From contig NZ_CAIZIZ010000193.1 in the NCBI RefSeq assembly GCF_903933125.1, positions 1-57,793 of the forward strand: a DNA stretch of 57,793 nucleotides. The letters run 5' to 3'. A model generated the notes under the pieces. That model had not been told where the DNA came from. It saw only the letters and a list, made by a program, of their open reading frames with translations, and ran no database searches. A program made the translations under genes and the position numbers. Below are positions 34,975-43,105 of the stretch, in pieces; position 1 is the first letter of the stretch, and every line of letters starts with the position of its first letter. Origin of the DNA: an uncultured Lamprocystis sp. (lineage in GTDB: Bacteria; Pseudomonadota; Gammaproteobacteria; Chromatiales; Chromatiaceae).

Positions 34975-36678
34975 TCAGGGCGAAACTCCCGGGTTCGCCA
35001 GGGCGGCGGTCCGCGGCCCGGCCGGATGTCCGGCCCGCGCCAGCGCCGTCAGCAGCATCGCGGTCAGATCGTGCAGCCCACCCAGCGGCGCCCGCGGCGG
35101 CTCCAGTCCGGGGTGGAAGCCCAGCGCGGTGAAGCGCGCCAGCAGTTCAGGGTCGCGGGCAATGATGTGAACCGGTACATCCCAGGAGGCGCCTTCGCCG
35201 CTGACGTTGGCGGTCGGTTGATGGTCGCCCACCAGCACGAACAGCGTCTCGCGCGGCTCGGGTTCGCGCAGGAAGCCGCCGAGCCAGCGGTAGCTGTATT
35301 CGACCATCCGCAGATAGTCGGGGAGCATATGCAGCCAGTTGGGCTGCTCCGCCAGGGTGCGCTCGACCTCGGCCGGGTCGAAGGGCCGGTCGGTCAGCAC
35401 CCGCTGCCAGTCCGGCTGGTACGGCGGCACCTGACTGAACGGCAGGTGGCAGGTGATGGTGGGGAAGAACAGAAAGCGCGGCGGCACACCGGGGCCGCGG
35501 GGGTGCAGTTGCTCGAAGCGGGCCAGGCTGAACTGGTCCGGGATGTTCCAATACCCCAGCGGTGGGCCGCGATAGTCCAGACTGCGTCCCTCCAGGAACA
35601 CATCGAACCCGTAGAAGGCCCGCTCGGGCCAGTCCCAGGACAGCGCCGGGTAGAGTCCGACCGTCTGATAGCCCTGGCCGCGAAAGAGTGTCATCAGGGT
35701 TGGCCGGTCCGTGGTCAGCAGCAAATCGTGGCGGTTCGGGTCGGACAGGTCCAGTCCCGAGAGCAATGACAGGTGTGCCAGATCGGACCCGCCGCCGATG
35801 GTGGGCGAGCCGAGGAAAGCCGATACCACCTGCCGCCCGCCGCCGGCGATGGCGTCCGCCAGTTGCGCGCGCGCCGTCGCCAGGCGCGCGGCGGCTTGCG
35901 GGTTGTCGTAGGCGACAGCGCCATAGGATTCGAGCAGGATCAGATACAGATCGCGTCCGCCCAGGGCGCCGAGCGACTGGCCCGGCGGGGCCGCGAGCGC
36001 CTCATCCAGCGCGGCGGAGGGCGGCAGCGCCTGCGCCAGCCGTTCGGGCGAAACGGCCGTGGCCAGCAACCGGGCCTGCCGCCAGTAGGTCGGAATCACC
36101 GGTTTGGAGACCACCGGCCAGGTGGCCCGCCCACCGGCCAGATTGGCGGTCGCGAGCACCACCGCTGCGGCGCTGAGCGCCCACACCCAGGGTGTGCGCA
36201 GCGCATAGGGCACGGCCTCGCGGGCCGCCACCGCGATGGCCAGCCGCAGCAGCCGGTACAGGCCCCAGAACAACAGCAGCACCACCGCGACCAGGCCGGC
36301 GCTCCGCCACCAGGCCAGGTCCTGGGCCGACACCCACAGGAAGCGTGGGATCTGGGCGCCGTCCCAATACAGATTGATCGCGCGGCCGAACAGGCTGGGC
36401 ACCGTGACATCGGCATAGCGGCCGATCACCAGCAGCAAGTACACCAGGGTAAAGGCCGCCAGTGCGCCGCGGGACAGGGTACCGCGCAGACCCACCACGG
36501 TCAGGAGCCCCAACCACAGCCAGACGAACTCCGGTGCCAGCCGGTGGTCGGGCAGGACGCCCGGCGTCGGCCACCACTCCTTGAAGCTCAACATGCCGTT
36601 CAGGACCAGCAGCGCCAAGACCGCCGCCGCGATGCGGCGGTAGGGACGGGCGGAGACGGACAGGGTGTGGGTGGTCAT
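34975..36678 (-). CDS. LtaS/OpgB-like phosphoglycerol transferase (sulfatase superfamily)
   Basis: 567 residues. About five N-terminal membrane helices (up to about 195) are followed by a periplasmic alkaline-phosphatase-superfamily domain. The nucleophile is probably Thr293 in GSPTIGGGSDL, preceded by the metal site LILLESYGAV, with a second metal site in VLVGDHQPTAN. LtaS and OpgB enzymes move phosphoglycerol from phosphatidylglycerol to a polymer. Next to a glucan synthase this suggests decoration of periplasmic glucan with phosphoglycerol. Its start overlaps the methyltransferase stop (ATGA). Confidence 0.78.
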   Translation of the reverse strand: MTTHTLSVSARPYRRIAAAVLALLVLNGMLSFKEWWPTPGVLPDHRLAPEFVWLWLGLLTVVGLRGTLSRGALAAFTLVYLLLVIGRYADVTVPSLFGRAINLYWDGAQIPRFLWVSAQDLAWWRSAGLVAVVLLLFWGLYRLLRLAIAVAAREAVPYALRTPWVWALSAAAVVLATANLAGGRATWPVVSKPVIPTYWRQARLLATAVSPERLAQALPPSAALDEALAAPPGQSLGALGGRDLYLILLESYGAVAYDNPQAAARLATARAQLADAIAGGGRQVVSAFLGSPTIGGGSDLAHLSLLSGLDLSDPNRHDLLLTTDRPTLMTLFRGQGYQTVGLYPALSWDWPERAFYGFDVFLEGRSLDYRGPPLGYWNIPDQFSLARFEQLHPRGPGVPPRFLFFPTITCHLPFSQVPPYQPDWQRVLTDRPFDPAEVERTLAEQPNWLHMLPDYLRMVEYSYRWLGGFLREPEPRETLFVLVGDHQPTANVSGEGASWDVPVHIIARDPELLARFTALGFHPGLEPPRAPLGGLHDLTAMLLTALARAGHPAGPRTAALANPGVSP

Positions 36679-37400
36679 CCTGCGCTCAGTGCCGGTTGGT
36701 CGGGTCCACCGCCGCCGGGACGGAGTCGGCTGCCCTGGTCCGTGGTTGCCGCCGCCACCCGGCCTTGGGCGATGTAGCCCATGCCATACTGGGTCGGGGT
36801 CAGCCGCCAGTCGGTCAGCCGCGGGGCGATGCGATCCCAGGGCGTCCGCAACTCACCGGGAGCGCCGTTATAACCGTGGTTCTTGAAATAAACCCAGAGG
36901 TTCAGCGGCGCCAGCCAGCGGGGGAAGAACTTGATGCCCGCGATGGCCACCGCCGCCCCCGGCCGCGCGCCGGCCAGGAGGCGTTCGAGGGCGGACGCTG
37001 AGCGCAGAATGTCGTGGGTGTAATGAAACAACAGGGCATCGACCGGCGTGGGCAGCGCCAGGCCCTGGGCGGGCGTCTCGAACAGCGTGATATTGGTCCA
37101 GCCGGCCGCCGCGACCCGCGCGCGGGCCTGGCTGAGCATGTCGGGGCTCTGGTCGAAACCGTAGACCCAGCCGGAATCACCCACCCGCTGGCGCAACAGG
37201 GGCAGGCTCAAACCGGTGCCGCAGCCCACATCGAGCACCCGTTGTCCGGGTTGCAGCTGCAGCGCGGCGATGGTGCGCTCGCGGATCGGCCAGGTCGGGC
37301 CGCAGGTGGCGTCGTACCCGGCGGCGCGCTTGCGGTACTTCGCCACGGACAGCGAGCGCACCTGGGCGTCGGGCAAAGGCTCTGGTTCATCGATTTTCAT
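36675..37400 (-). CDS. Class I SAM-dependent methyltransferase
   Basis: 241 residues. SAM-binding motif I is VLDVGCGTGLSLPLL, then VYGFDQSPDML (motif II region) and DALLFHYTHDILRS. The start at 37400 (MKIDEPEPL) is preferred; an upstream in-frame extension to 37436 has no ribosome-binding site. It overlaps the LtaS-like gene by 4 nt and so belongs to that transcript. The substrate is unknown; a lipid or glucan modification would fit the context, but this is inference. Confidence 0.8.
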   Translation of the reverse strand: MKIDEPEPLPDAQVRSLSVAKYRKRAAGYDATCGPTWPIRERTIAALQLQPGQRVLDVGCGTGLSLPLLRQRVGDSGWVYGFDQSPDMLSQARARVAAAGWTNITLFETPAQGLALPTPVDALLFHYTHDILRSASALERLLAGARPGAAVAIAGIKFFPRWLAPLNLWVYFKNHGYNGAPGELRTPWDRIAPRLTDWRLTPTQYGMGYIAQGRVAAATTDQGSRLRPGGGGPDQPALSAG

Positions 37401-37493
37401 GGCTCGGAGAGTGACGGCGGATGCGCCCCGGCACAAGCGGCGCGCGACCGCCGCGACCGGTGGGGATATGACGGAGCCCGTCGCAGCAAGCCG

Positions 37494-38648
37494 CTAGGGC
37501 CACAGACGCCATCCCAGGATGATTCCCAGGATGATCACGAGCGCCAGCGCTCCGGCCAGCGCACCCAGGATCAGGTTGAAGCGCCGCGTGGCAGCGGCGA
37601 TGCCCCGTTGGATACGTTCGTCCATGATCCGCTCCGACTTCAGTTCGCCGGCGGCGATCCGCTGATTGATGAGCTGACTCCACTCGGTCCGGAATTCGGC
37701 TTGCAGGCGGTCACGAAACACCTGGTTCATCTCCAGAAGACGCTTCTCACGCTGGATAAGGGTCTCCAGAATCGCGGCGTTTTGCGCGTCGTGTTCCTCT
37801 CGATAGTGCACCAGCCGCGGGCAGTCGGTGAGACTGCAGGGCGCGCTGTCGCTTCCCGACTCGGTTGCCGCGCACGGGTCGGGCGGCGGCGGGGCGACCG
37901 CAGGCTGCGGCGGATGCCCGAGATCACCCGCGCGAACCGTGGCGACCCGTGATGGCTCGATCGGCGCCACATCCCCGACCGGGGGGGGCGGCAAGGGTTG
38001 GACCGGCACCGTCAGTATCCGGTCCGCGGCCGGTCGCTCGTCGCGTTGCGGGAAGGCATCGGGCGAATCCGCATCGGGCGAATCCGCATCCACCGAGTCC
38101 ACATCGATCGCATCCACATCGGCCAAATCCTCGACCGCATCGGTAGTCTCCTCCAGGCCAAGCAGCCGCCGGTTCCCAGGGATCGACAACCAGGCCCCCA
38201 TGTCCATGGATTGCACCTCATAACCCTGGTCTATTTTGTTCGCCGCCCATCCCGGCGAGCGGACACTCAAGTCATCGATCTGATTGACCTGCGCGACCTG
38301 TTGGACCAGTGGAACGACGCGCCGCTGCAACTCTTCGTGAGGGATCACCTGCGTGGCGCCGAACGACTTGACGCGTTTGGCGTGCCGCTGCCCGGCGGTG
38401 TCGGTGATCACATAGATCGGCAGGGTCGGCAGGCGTTGACGCAGGATGACCAGGGCGTCGATCGTCTCATCGACCGCGGGGGCCAGGCCCAGCACGATCG
38501 CTTGCAGGTCGTCACCGCTCTGCAGGATCGCCGCCGCGTCATCACAGATCTGGATGCTCGCCCCCGCGGAACTGAACATGCCGCACACGAGTTGTCGCGC
38601 GACGCGATCCTTGATGCTGACGGCGATACGGACTGGTTTCTTACTCAT
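37494..38648 (-). CDS. Tail-anchored protein with a degenerate receiver-like domain
   Basis: 384 residues. Residues about 5-120 have the secondary-structure rhythm of a response-regulator receiver (IRIAVSIKDRVARQL-type start, LPIYVITDTAG, FGATQVIPHEEL). The phospho-Asp position is Gly54 (VLGLAPAVDE), the N-terminal acidic pair is lacking and the conserved Lys is absent, so it should not be phosphorylated. An acidic repeat (VDSVDADSPDADSPDAF) and a Pro-rich linker follow. Then come a coiled coil (about 290-345) and one C-terminal membrane helix (LALVIILGIILGW) with a 3-residue tail. The ATG at 38648 is used; the frame upstream is repeat C. Not a recognised family. Confidence 0.68.
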   Translation of the reverse strand: MSKKPVRIAVSIKDRVARQLVCGMFSSAGASIQICDDAAAILQSGDDLQAIVLGLAPAVDETIDALVILRQRLPTLPIYVITDTAGQRHAKRVKSFGATQVIPHEELQRRVVPLVQQVAQVNQIDDLSVRSPGWAANKIDQGYEVQSMDMGAWLSIPGNRRLLGLEETTDAVEDLADVDAIDVDSVDADSPDADSPDAFPQRDERPAADRILTVPVQPLPPPPVGDVAPIEPSRVATVRAGDLGHPPQPAVAPPPPDPCAATESGSDSAPCSLTDCPRLVHYREEHDAQNAAILETLIQREKRLLEMNQVFRDRLQAEFRTEWSQLINQRIAAGELKSERIMDERIQRGIAAATRRFNLILGALAGALALVIILGIILGWRLWP

Positions 38649-39186
38649 GACGCTCCCGATGAATAGCCCCGGACCGCAAGGCCCGCGATGCCCGGCAGTT
38701 CCAAATTTTAGGGCATCGCGCGCCCCCCGGGTGGATGCGGCGCGCACGACCGACGCGCGGGTCCCCGAGCACCGTGCGGCGCGCCTTATCCACCCTACAA
38801 CAGTGTCGGTTTTGTAGGGTGGATAAGCGCAGCGCATCCACCATCAGCCCTGGTATCGATCAGATTCCGCGCTGATTCTGACATGGATTCCGCGCGGCTG
38901 GCTCGGGTATTCCAGCAGTTTATACGCAATCAGCGTGTTATAGCCGTCGGACGTGATAACCCGCCCCTACGTCAAGGCCCTGTCTGGATCTCAGGTGCGC
39001 GGGCGCTACCGTGACAGTCCCACCGAGACCTGGTCCTCGTGGGAGCGGCCTCCGGCCGCGATGCGGTGCCGGGGTGGGGGACCATGGTCGAGATCTCGCG
39101 CGATCCCATCGCGGCCGGAGGCCGCTCCCACGGGAGACGTATCCTGACCGCCGTGACCGCGCCGAGCCTTGATCTCAATCAACGCG
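38649..39186. repeat. 538-bp intergenic repeat cluster: family C (38693-38854) and family B (39039-39131)
   Basis: Family C here runs from CAGTTCCAAATTTTAGGGCA through GTGGATGCGGCGCGC and GGCGCGCCTTATCCACCCTA to GGATAAGCGCAGCGCATCCA. The same order is found inverted at 56588-56746. Family B copy 1 has perfect 25-bp arms, GTGGGAGCGGCCTCCGGCCG plus CGATG and its complement ending GGCCGCTCCCAC. I see no gene in this gap. The senB stop lies just beyond, so the repeats may form the transcript end. Confidence 0.8.
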
Positions 39187-40134
39187 TCACAGTTCGCCCA
39201 GCAATGCCGCCCAGGCGGACGTTTCGCCCTCCAGGGTAAAGAGGTGCCGCCGTCCTGCGCAAGCGGACACCAGGCTTTGGTAAAACGCGGGATCGGTCTC
39301 CGCCCGCAGCAGCAGGTCGCGCAAGCCTGGCGTGTCTTCGACCGGGTAGTAGCCGGGGTAGTCACAACCCAGCAGGCCGATGGAGCCGCTGATCCGCGAG
39401 GCGATGACCGGCAGACCAGCCACCAGGGCCTCGGAGATGACGTTGGCCCCGCCTTCCATCCGCGACGGCAGCACCAGTAGATGGGCGCGTGTATAGGCCT
39501 GCCGTACCCGGTGGTGAGGAACCTCGCCGTACCAGCGGTAGCGGGGGTTGGCGGCCATTTCCCGGGTCGCCGCCAGCGCCCAGTCCGGGCTGTGCGCGGC
39601 CCCGTAGTGATCGACCCGCAGCCGGCTCGCGGGCGGCAGCTCGCGCATGGCCAAAGCCGGACGCAGGGGATCTTTCTCCTCGCGCAGGTGCCCGGCGACG
39701 CAGACCAGGAAATGCCGCCTCGAGGGGCGCCGGGGACCCGTGGGTCGGGCCGATTGGTGAATGATCCGGATTTTCGACCGGTGTTCCGGCGGCACCCGGT
39801 CGCCGATCAGGTCGTGCAGGCCCACCAGGCGGTGGGCGAGTGCGATGGAGCGCAGCGTGGGCTCCGGGTGGCTGTCGATGAAGCGGTAGGCGTCGGTGCC
39901 GGTCAGTGCGACCACTAGCGGGCGGTCCGGATAGTCCGCGGCGAACCGGGCGATGGCGTCCGCACTACGCCAGGCGTGCAGTGCAACCATCAGGTCGGCG
40001 GATTCGCCCCCATAGTCGACAGAGACCTGGACCTGATGCCCCAGGGCGCGCAGGATCGCGGCCCAACGGGTGGCCGTCGCCCGGTTTCCGGACCGGGAGC
40101 GCGGTGGAGCCGGGGTGATCAAGCGGATGTGCAT
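39187..40134 (-). CDS. senB: Selenosugar synthase SenB (glycosyltransferase, TIGR04348 family)
   Basis: 315 residues of GT4-like fold. The opening MHIRLITPAPPRSRSGNRAT, then LMVALHAWRS and PLVVALTGTDAY are the pattern I know from the TIGR04348 family. That family was shown in 2022 to be SenB, which joins selenophosphate and UDP-sugar to form a selenosugar. The C-terminal donor site reads LLVLPSRMEGGANVISEAL. The ATG at 40134 is chosen; the longer in-frame region would translate the senA promoter and start repeats. It is divergent from senA with 105 nt between starts. The assignment is by recalled family pattern, with strong support from the neighbours. Confidence 0.83.
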   Translation of the reverse strand: MHIRLITPAPPRSRSGNRATATRWAAILRALGHQVQVSVDYGGESADLMVALHAWRSADAIARFAADYPDRPLVVALTGTDAYRFIDSHPEPTLRSIALAHRLVGLHDLIGDRVPPEHRSKIRIIHQSARPTGPRRPSRRHFLVCVAGHLREEKDPLRPALAMRELPPASRLRVDHYGAAHSPDWALAATREMAANPRYRWYGEVPHHRVRQAYTRAHLLVLPSRMEGGANVISEALVAGLPVIASRISGSIGLLGCDYPGYYPVEDTPGLRDLLLRAETDPAFYQSLVSACAGRRHLFTLEGETSAWAALLGEL

Positions 40135-40239
40135 GGAGTATTCTTCACGGCCTGTGAGCGGCCGAGCCTGTGACCGATGGCGTTGCGTCGGGGGCTGTCG
40201 AAGACCCCTATGTGACGCTGCACCGCGCATTTGAAAGCC

Positions 40240-41550
40240 ATGACCACCATGACCACCATGACCAGCATGACGACCCTGAGTGCCCAAATCCAAGACGCCC
40301 GCGCCCGCACCTTGGCCCTGATCGCGGGTCTGGATGAGGTCCAGCTCATGGGGCCGCGGCTGCCCATCGTCAATCCGCTGCGTTGGGAGATCGGCCACGC
40401 GGCCTATTTTTACGAATTATGGGTCCTGCGCCACCACGGCGGCGAGGCGCCGGTCCGGCCGGACGTGGACCAGCTCTACGACTCCATGACCATTGCCCAC
40501 GACACCCGCTGGGACCTGCCCCTGCCGTCGCTGGCGGACACCCTGGCCTATATGCGCAGGGTGCAGGAGCGGGTGTGCGCGCGGCTCGCCGATGGCACGG
40601 ATGACCCGCGGCGGGACTATCTCGCGCAATACGCTCTCTATCACGAGGACATGCATACCGAGGCCTTCACCTATACCCGCCAGACCCTGGGTTATCCGGC
40701 GCCCGCCATCGGGACCGCGGTGCCTGGGGTCGCACCAGCCGACCGGCCGTCGGGCGATGCGGCGATTCCGGGCGGCACGTTCCTGCTGGGTGCCGCGCCC
40801 GCGGACGGCTTCTGTTTCGATAACGAACAATGGGCGCATCCGGTCGAGGTGAGTCCCTTCCGGATCGCCCGTACCGCGGTCAGCAACACCGAGTATGCCG
40901 CCTTTGTGGACGACGGCGGATACCGGCGGCCCGCGTTATGGGACCCGGAGGGCTGGCAGTGGCGGACCGCCGCCGCCCTGGATCAGCCGGTCTATTGGCG
41001 CCGGGCGGGGAGTGGCTGGGAGCAGCGGCGCTTCGCTCAGTGGGAGGCGCTGCCCTCGTTTGCCGCGGTCATTCATGTGAGCTGGTACGAGGCCCGCGCC
41101 TACTGCCGCTGGGCGGGGCGCCGTCTGCCCACTGAACTGGAATGGGAAGTAGCCGCGGCCGGTGCGCCGGCGCAGGGCGGTCGGGGCCTGGCCAGGTCCA
41201 AACGCCGCTACCCCTGGGGCGATGCCGCTCCCGATCCGACCCGCGCCAATCTCGACGGCGCGGCCTTGGGCACAGGTGACGTGGCGGCCCTGCCGGCCGG
41301 CGACAGCGCCTTCGGTTGCCGCCAACTGATCGGCAACTGCTGGGAGTGGACCGACACCCTGTTCGGCCCCTATCCCGGCTTCCGTCCGGATATGTATCAG
41401 GACTACTCACAGCCGCTGTTCGGCAACACGCGGATCCTGCGCGGCGGCGGGTGGGCAACCCGCGGCCGTCTCATCCGCAACACCTGGCGCAATTACTACG
41501 GCCCCGAGCGCAACGATGTCTTCGCGGGCTTCCGGACCTGCGCCCCATGA
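40240..41550 (+). CDS. senA: Selenoneine synthase SenA (EgtB-like)
   Basis: 436 residues. A DinB-like N-terminal domain carries the iron-binding triad His53 (WEIGHAAYF) and His135/His139 (YHEDMH). The C-terminal FGE-sulfatase-like domain starts at GGTFLLGAAP and ends RILRGGGWATR...DVFAGFRTC. SenA joins the selenosugar to hercynine by oxidative C-Se bond formation, while EgtB does the sulfur version. The divergent senB and nearby selD favour SenA. Four in-frame ATG codons spaced 9 nt apart (40240, 40249, 40258, 40267) make the start uncertain. The stop overlaps egtD as ATGA. Confidence 0.85.
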   Translation: MTTMTTMTSMTTLSAQIQDARARTLALIAGLDEVQLMGPRLPIVNPLRWEIGHAAYFYELWVLRHHGGEAPVRPDVDQLYDSMTIAHDTRWDLPLPSLADTLAYMRRVQERVCARLADGTDDPRRDYLAQYALYHEDMHTEAFTYTRQTLGYPAPAIGTAVPGVAPADRPSGDAAIPGGTFLLGAAPADGFCFDNEQWAHPVEVSPFRIARTAVSNTEYAAFVDDGGYRRPALWDPEGWQWRTAAALDQPVYWRRAGSGWEQRRFAQWEALPSFAAVIHVSWYEARAYCRWAGRRLPTELEWEVAAAGAPAQGGRGLARSKRRYPWGDAAPDPTRANLDGAALGTGDVAALPAGDSAFGCRQLIGNCWEWTDTLFGPYPGFRPDMYQDYSQPLFGNTRILRGGGWATRGRLIRNTWRNYYGPERNDVFAGFRTCAP

Positions 41551-42539
41551 GCCTGCAATCAAACGGCAGCCGACCCGCGCTGCAACTGACTGACCTGCAC
41601 CCGACCCCGGCCGATCTGGCGGCCGAGGTTCTGGCTGGTCTCCAGCGCCGGCCCCGCGCGATTCCGCCCAAGTTCTTCTACGACGCTCGCGGATCCCAGC
41701 TCTTCGACGCCATCACCCGGACGCCGGAGTATTACCCGACCCGCACCGAGATCGCCATCCTCCAGACCCGGGCCGCCGAGATCGCCGCCTGCGTGGGTGC
41801 CGGCAGCGTGCTGGTGGAGCCGGGCAGCGGCAGTTGCATGAAAGTCCGGTTGCTGCTGGAGGGGCTGAAACCCTGCGCCTATGTGCCCATGGACATTTCC
41901 CGCGATCACTTGCGGGTGGCCGCGGAGCAGGTCGCGGCCGAGTTTCCCTGGCTGGAAGTCCATGCCGCCTGCACCGATTTCACCCGCCGGATGGAAGTGC
42001 CCGACAGCGCGCCCGAGGGGCCGCGGGTGGCCTTCTTTCCCGGCTCCAGCATCGGCAACTTCGACCCGGACGGGGCGGTCGACTTCCTGGCGGTGGTGGC
42101 TGCCCTGGTCGGCCCCGGCGGCTTCCTGCTGATCGGGGTCGATCTCAAGAAGGATCCGGCGGTGCTGAACGCGGCCTATGACGACGCCGCCGGGGTCACC
42201 GCCGCCTTCAACCTGAACCTGCTGGCGCGCATCAATGCGGAGCTTGGAGCGGACTTCGACCTAGGTGCCTGGCGCCATCGCGCCTTTTACAATGCCCAGT
42301 TGGGTCGGATCGAGATGCATCTGCTGAGCACCGCCGATCAGCGGGTCCACTGCGGCGGTATCTGCTTCGATTTCGCGATGGGGGAAACCATCCACACCGA
42401 GAATTCCTACAAATATTCCATCGCCGAGTTCCAGTCCATTGCCTCGTGTTCGGGCTTCACCCCCGAGGCGGCGTGGACCGACACAGGCAACCTGTTCAGC
42501 GTCCATCTATTGCGGGTTCCCGATGCGTCCGCGGACTGA
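41547..42539 (+). CDS. egtD: L-histidine N-alpha-methyltransferase EgtD
   Basis: 330 residues. Trimethylates histidine with SAM to hercynine, the precursor of ergothioneine and selenoneine. The motifs are PKFFYDARGSQLFDAIT, the SAM loop LVEPGSGSCMKVRLLLEGL, FFPGSSIGNFDPD and MGETIHTENSYKYS, all characteristic of the DUF2260/EgtD family. It is translationally coupled to senA by a 4-nt overlap. No egtA, egtC or egtE accompanies it, so hercynine is expected to go to SenA, although EgtB-type use cannot be excluded. Confidence 0.93.
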   Translation: MSLQSNGSRPALQLTDLHPTPADLAAEVLAGLQRRPRAIPPKFFYDARGSQLFDAITRTPEYYPTRTEIAILQTRAAEIAACVGAGSVLVEPGSGSCMKVRLLLEGLKPCAYVPMDISRDHLRVAAEQVAAEFPWLEVHAACTDFTRRMEVPDSAPEGPRVAFFPGSSIGNFDPDGAVDFLAVVAALVGPGGFLLIGVDLKKDPAVLNAAYDDAAGVTAAFNLNLLARINAELGADFDLGAWRHRAFYNAQLGRIEMHLLSTADQRVHCGGICFDFAMGETIHTENSYKYSIAEFQSIASCSGFTPEAAWTDTGNLFSVHLLRVPDASAD

Positions 42540-43105
42540 TCAAGCGTCGGAAATGTTGTCGTTGTCGTAATCGGAGAAGCGATCGATTCGCGACATGGCC
42601 TTGATCAAGATTCCGGCCACTTGGGCTCGCCGGGTGCGTAGTCAGGCCATCCTGGCCTGACACCGTCAGGGCTGGAAGCCCTGACTACGCACGCCACTGG
42701 CCGGGATTACGATCAAGGACGTTCCGGCGGCGCACTGGAGGTCGAGGCTTTACGGACCAGGGCCGCGCGAACGCGATTTCGACGGGCTAACGGTTATGGA
42801 GGGCGCATCGGCCACCCCGGACGATGAATGGCCCCCGTGGGAGCGGCGTCCCGCCGCGATGCGGTGCCGCGGTGATCTCGAACGCTGCGGGGACACGCCC
42901 GACCCCATCGCGGCGGGACGCCGCTCCCACAGGGTCGCTGCGCGACTTTCACGGTTAAGCCTCGACCTCCGGTTTTTTGCGGCCGGAACGATGATCAAGA
43001 CCAACCGCGACACCAACGGCGTTCCCTGAGAACGGAGCGGTTCCTGAGGCGGGGTGCGGCGGTTTTTTCTTATCACGATTCATTCAGTCCTGACAGCCGG
43101 TTCCT
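42540..43105. repeat. 566-bp repeat-filled gap: TTGTCG motif, family A copy 3, family B copy 2
   Basis: GTTGTCGTTGTCGTAATCGG lies at about 42555. The 59-bp double hairpin A3 is at 42634-42692 and differs from copy 1 by no base that I can see. Family B copy 2 occupies 42737-42984. It has outer arms GGAGGTCGAGGCTT and AAGCCTCGACCTCC and perfect inner 25-bp arms GTGGGAGCGGCGTCCCGCCG plus CGATG at 42837-42930. No gene is visible. selD may need its own promoter, which I could not place. Confidence 0.82.

Noticed and set aside
38649-38837. N-terminal extension of the pseudo-receiver protein
   Set aside because: The extension is a translation of repeat family C. The natural start MSKKPVRIAV at 38648 begins the domain.
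40135-40398. N-terminal extension of senB
   Set aside because: It reads through the shared promoter and the antisense of the senA start repeats. The family start is MHIRLITPAPP at 40134.
40240-42539. Calling the pair an ergothioneine egtB-egtD operon
   Set aside because: The divergent SenB-type glycosyltransferase and the nearby SelD make selenoneine the better reading. Ergothioneine synthesis as a side activity is still possible.
42737-43000. A possible structured regulatory RNA or riboswitch before selD
   Set aside because: The strong folding is due to repeat family B, copies of which also lie in unrelated gaps (39039, 51025). There is no evidence for ligand control.
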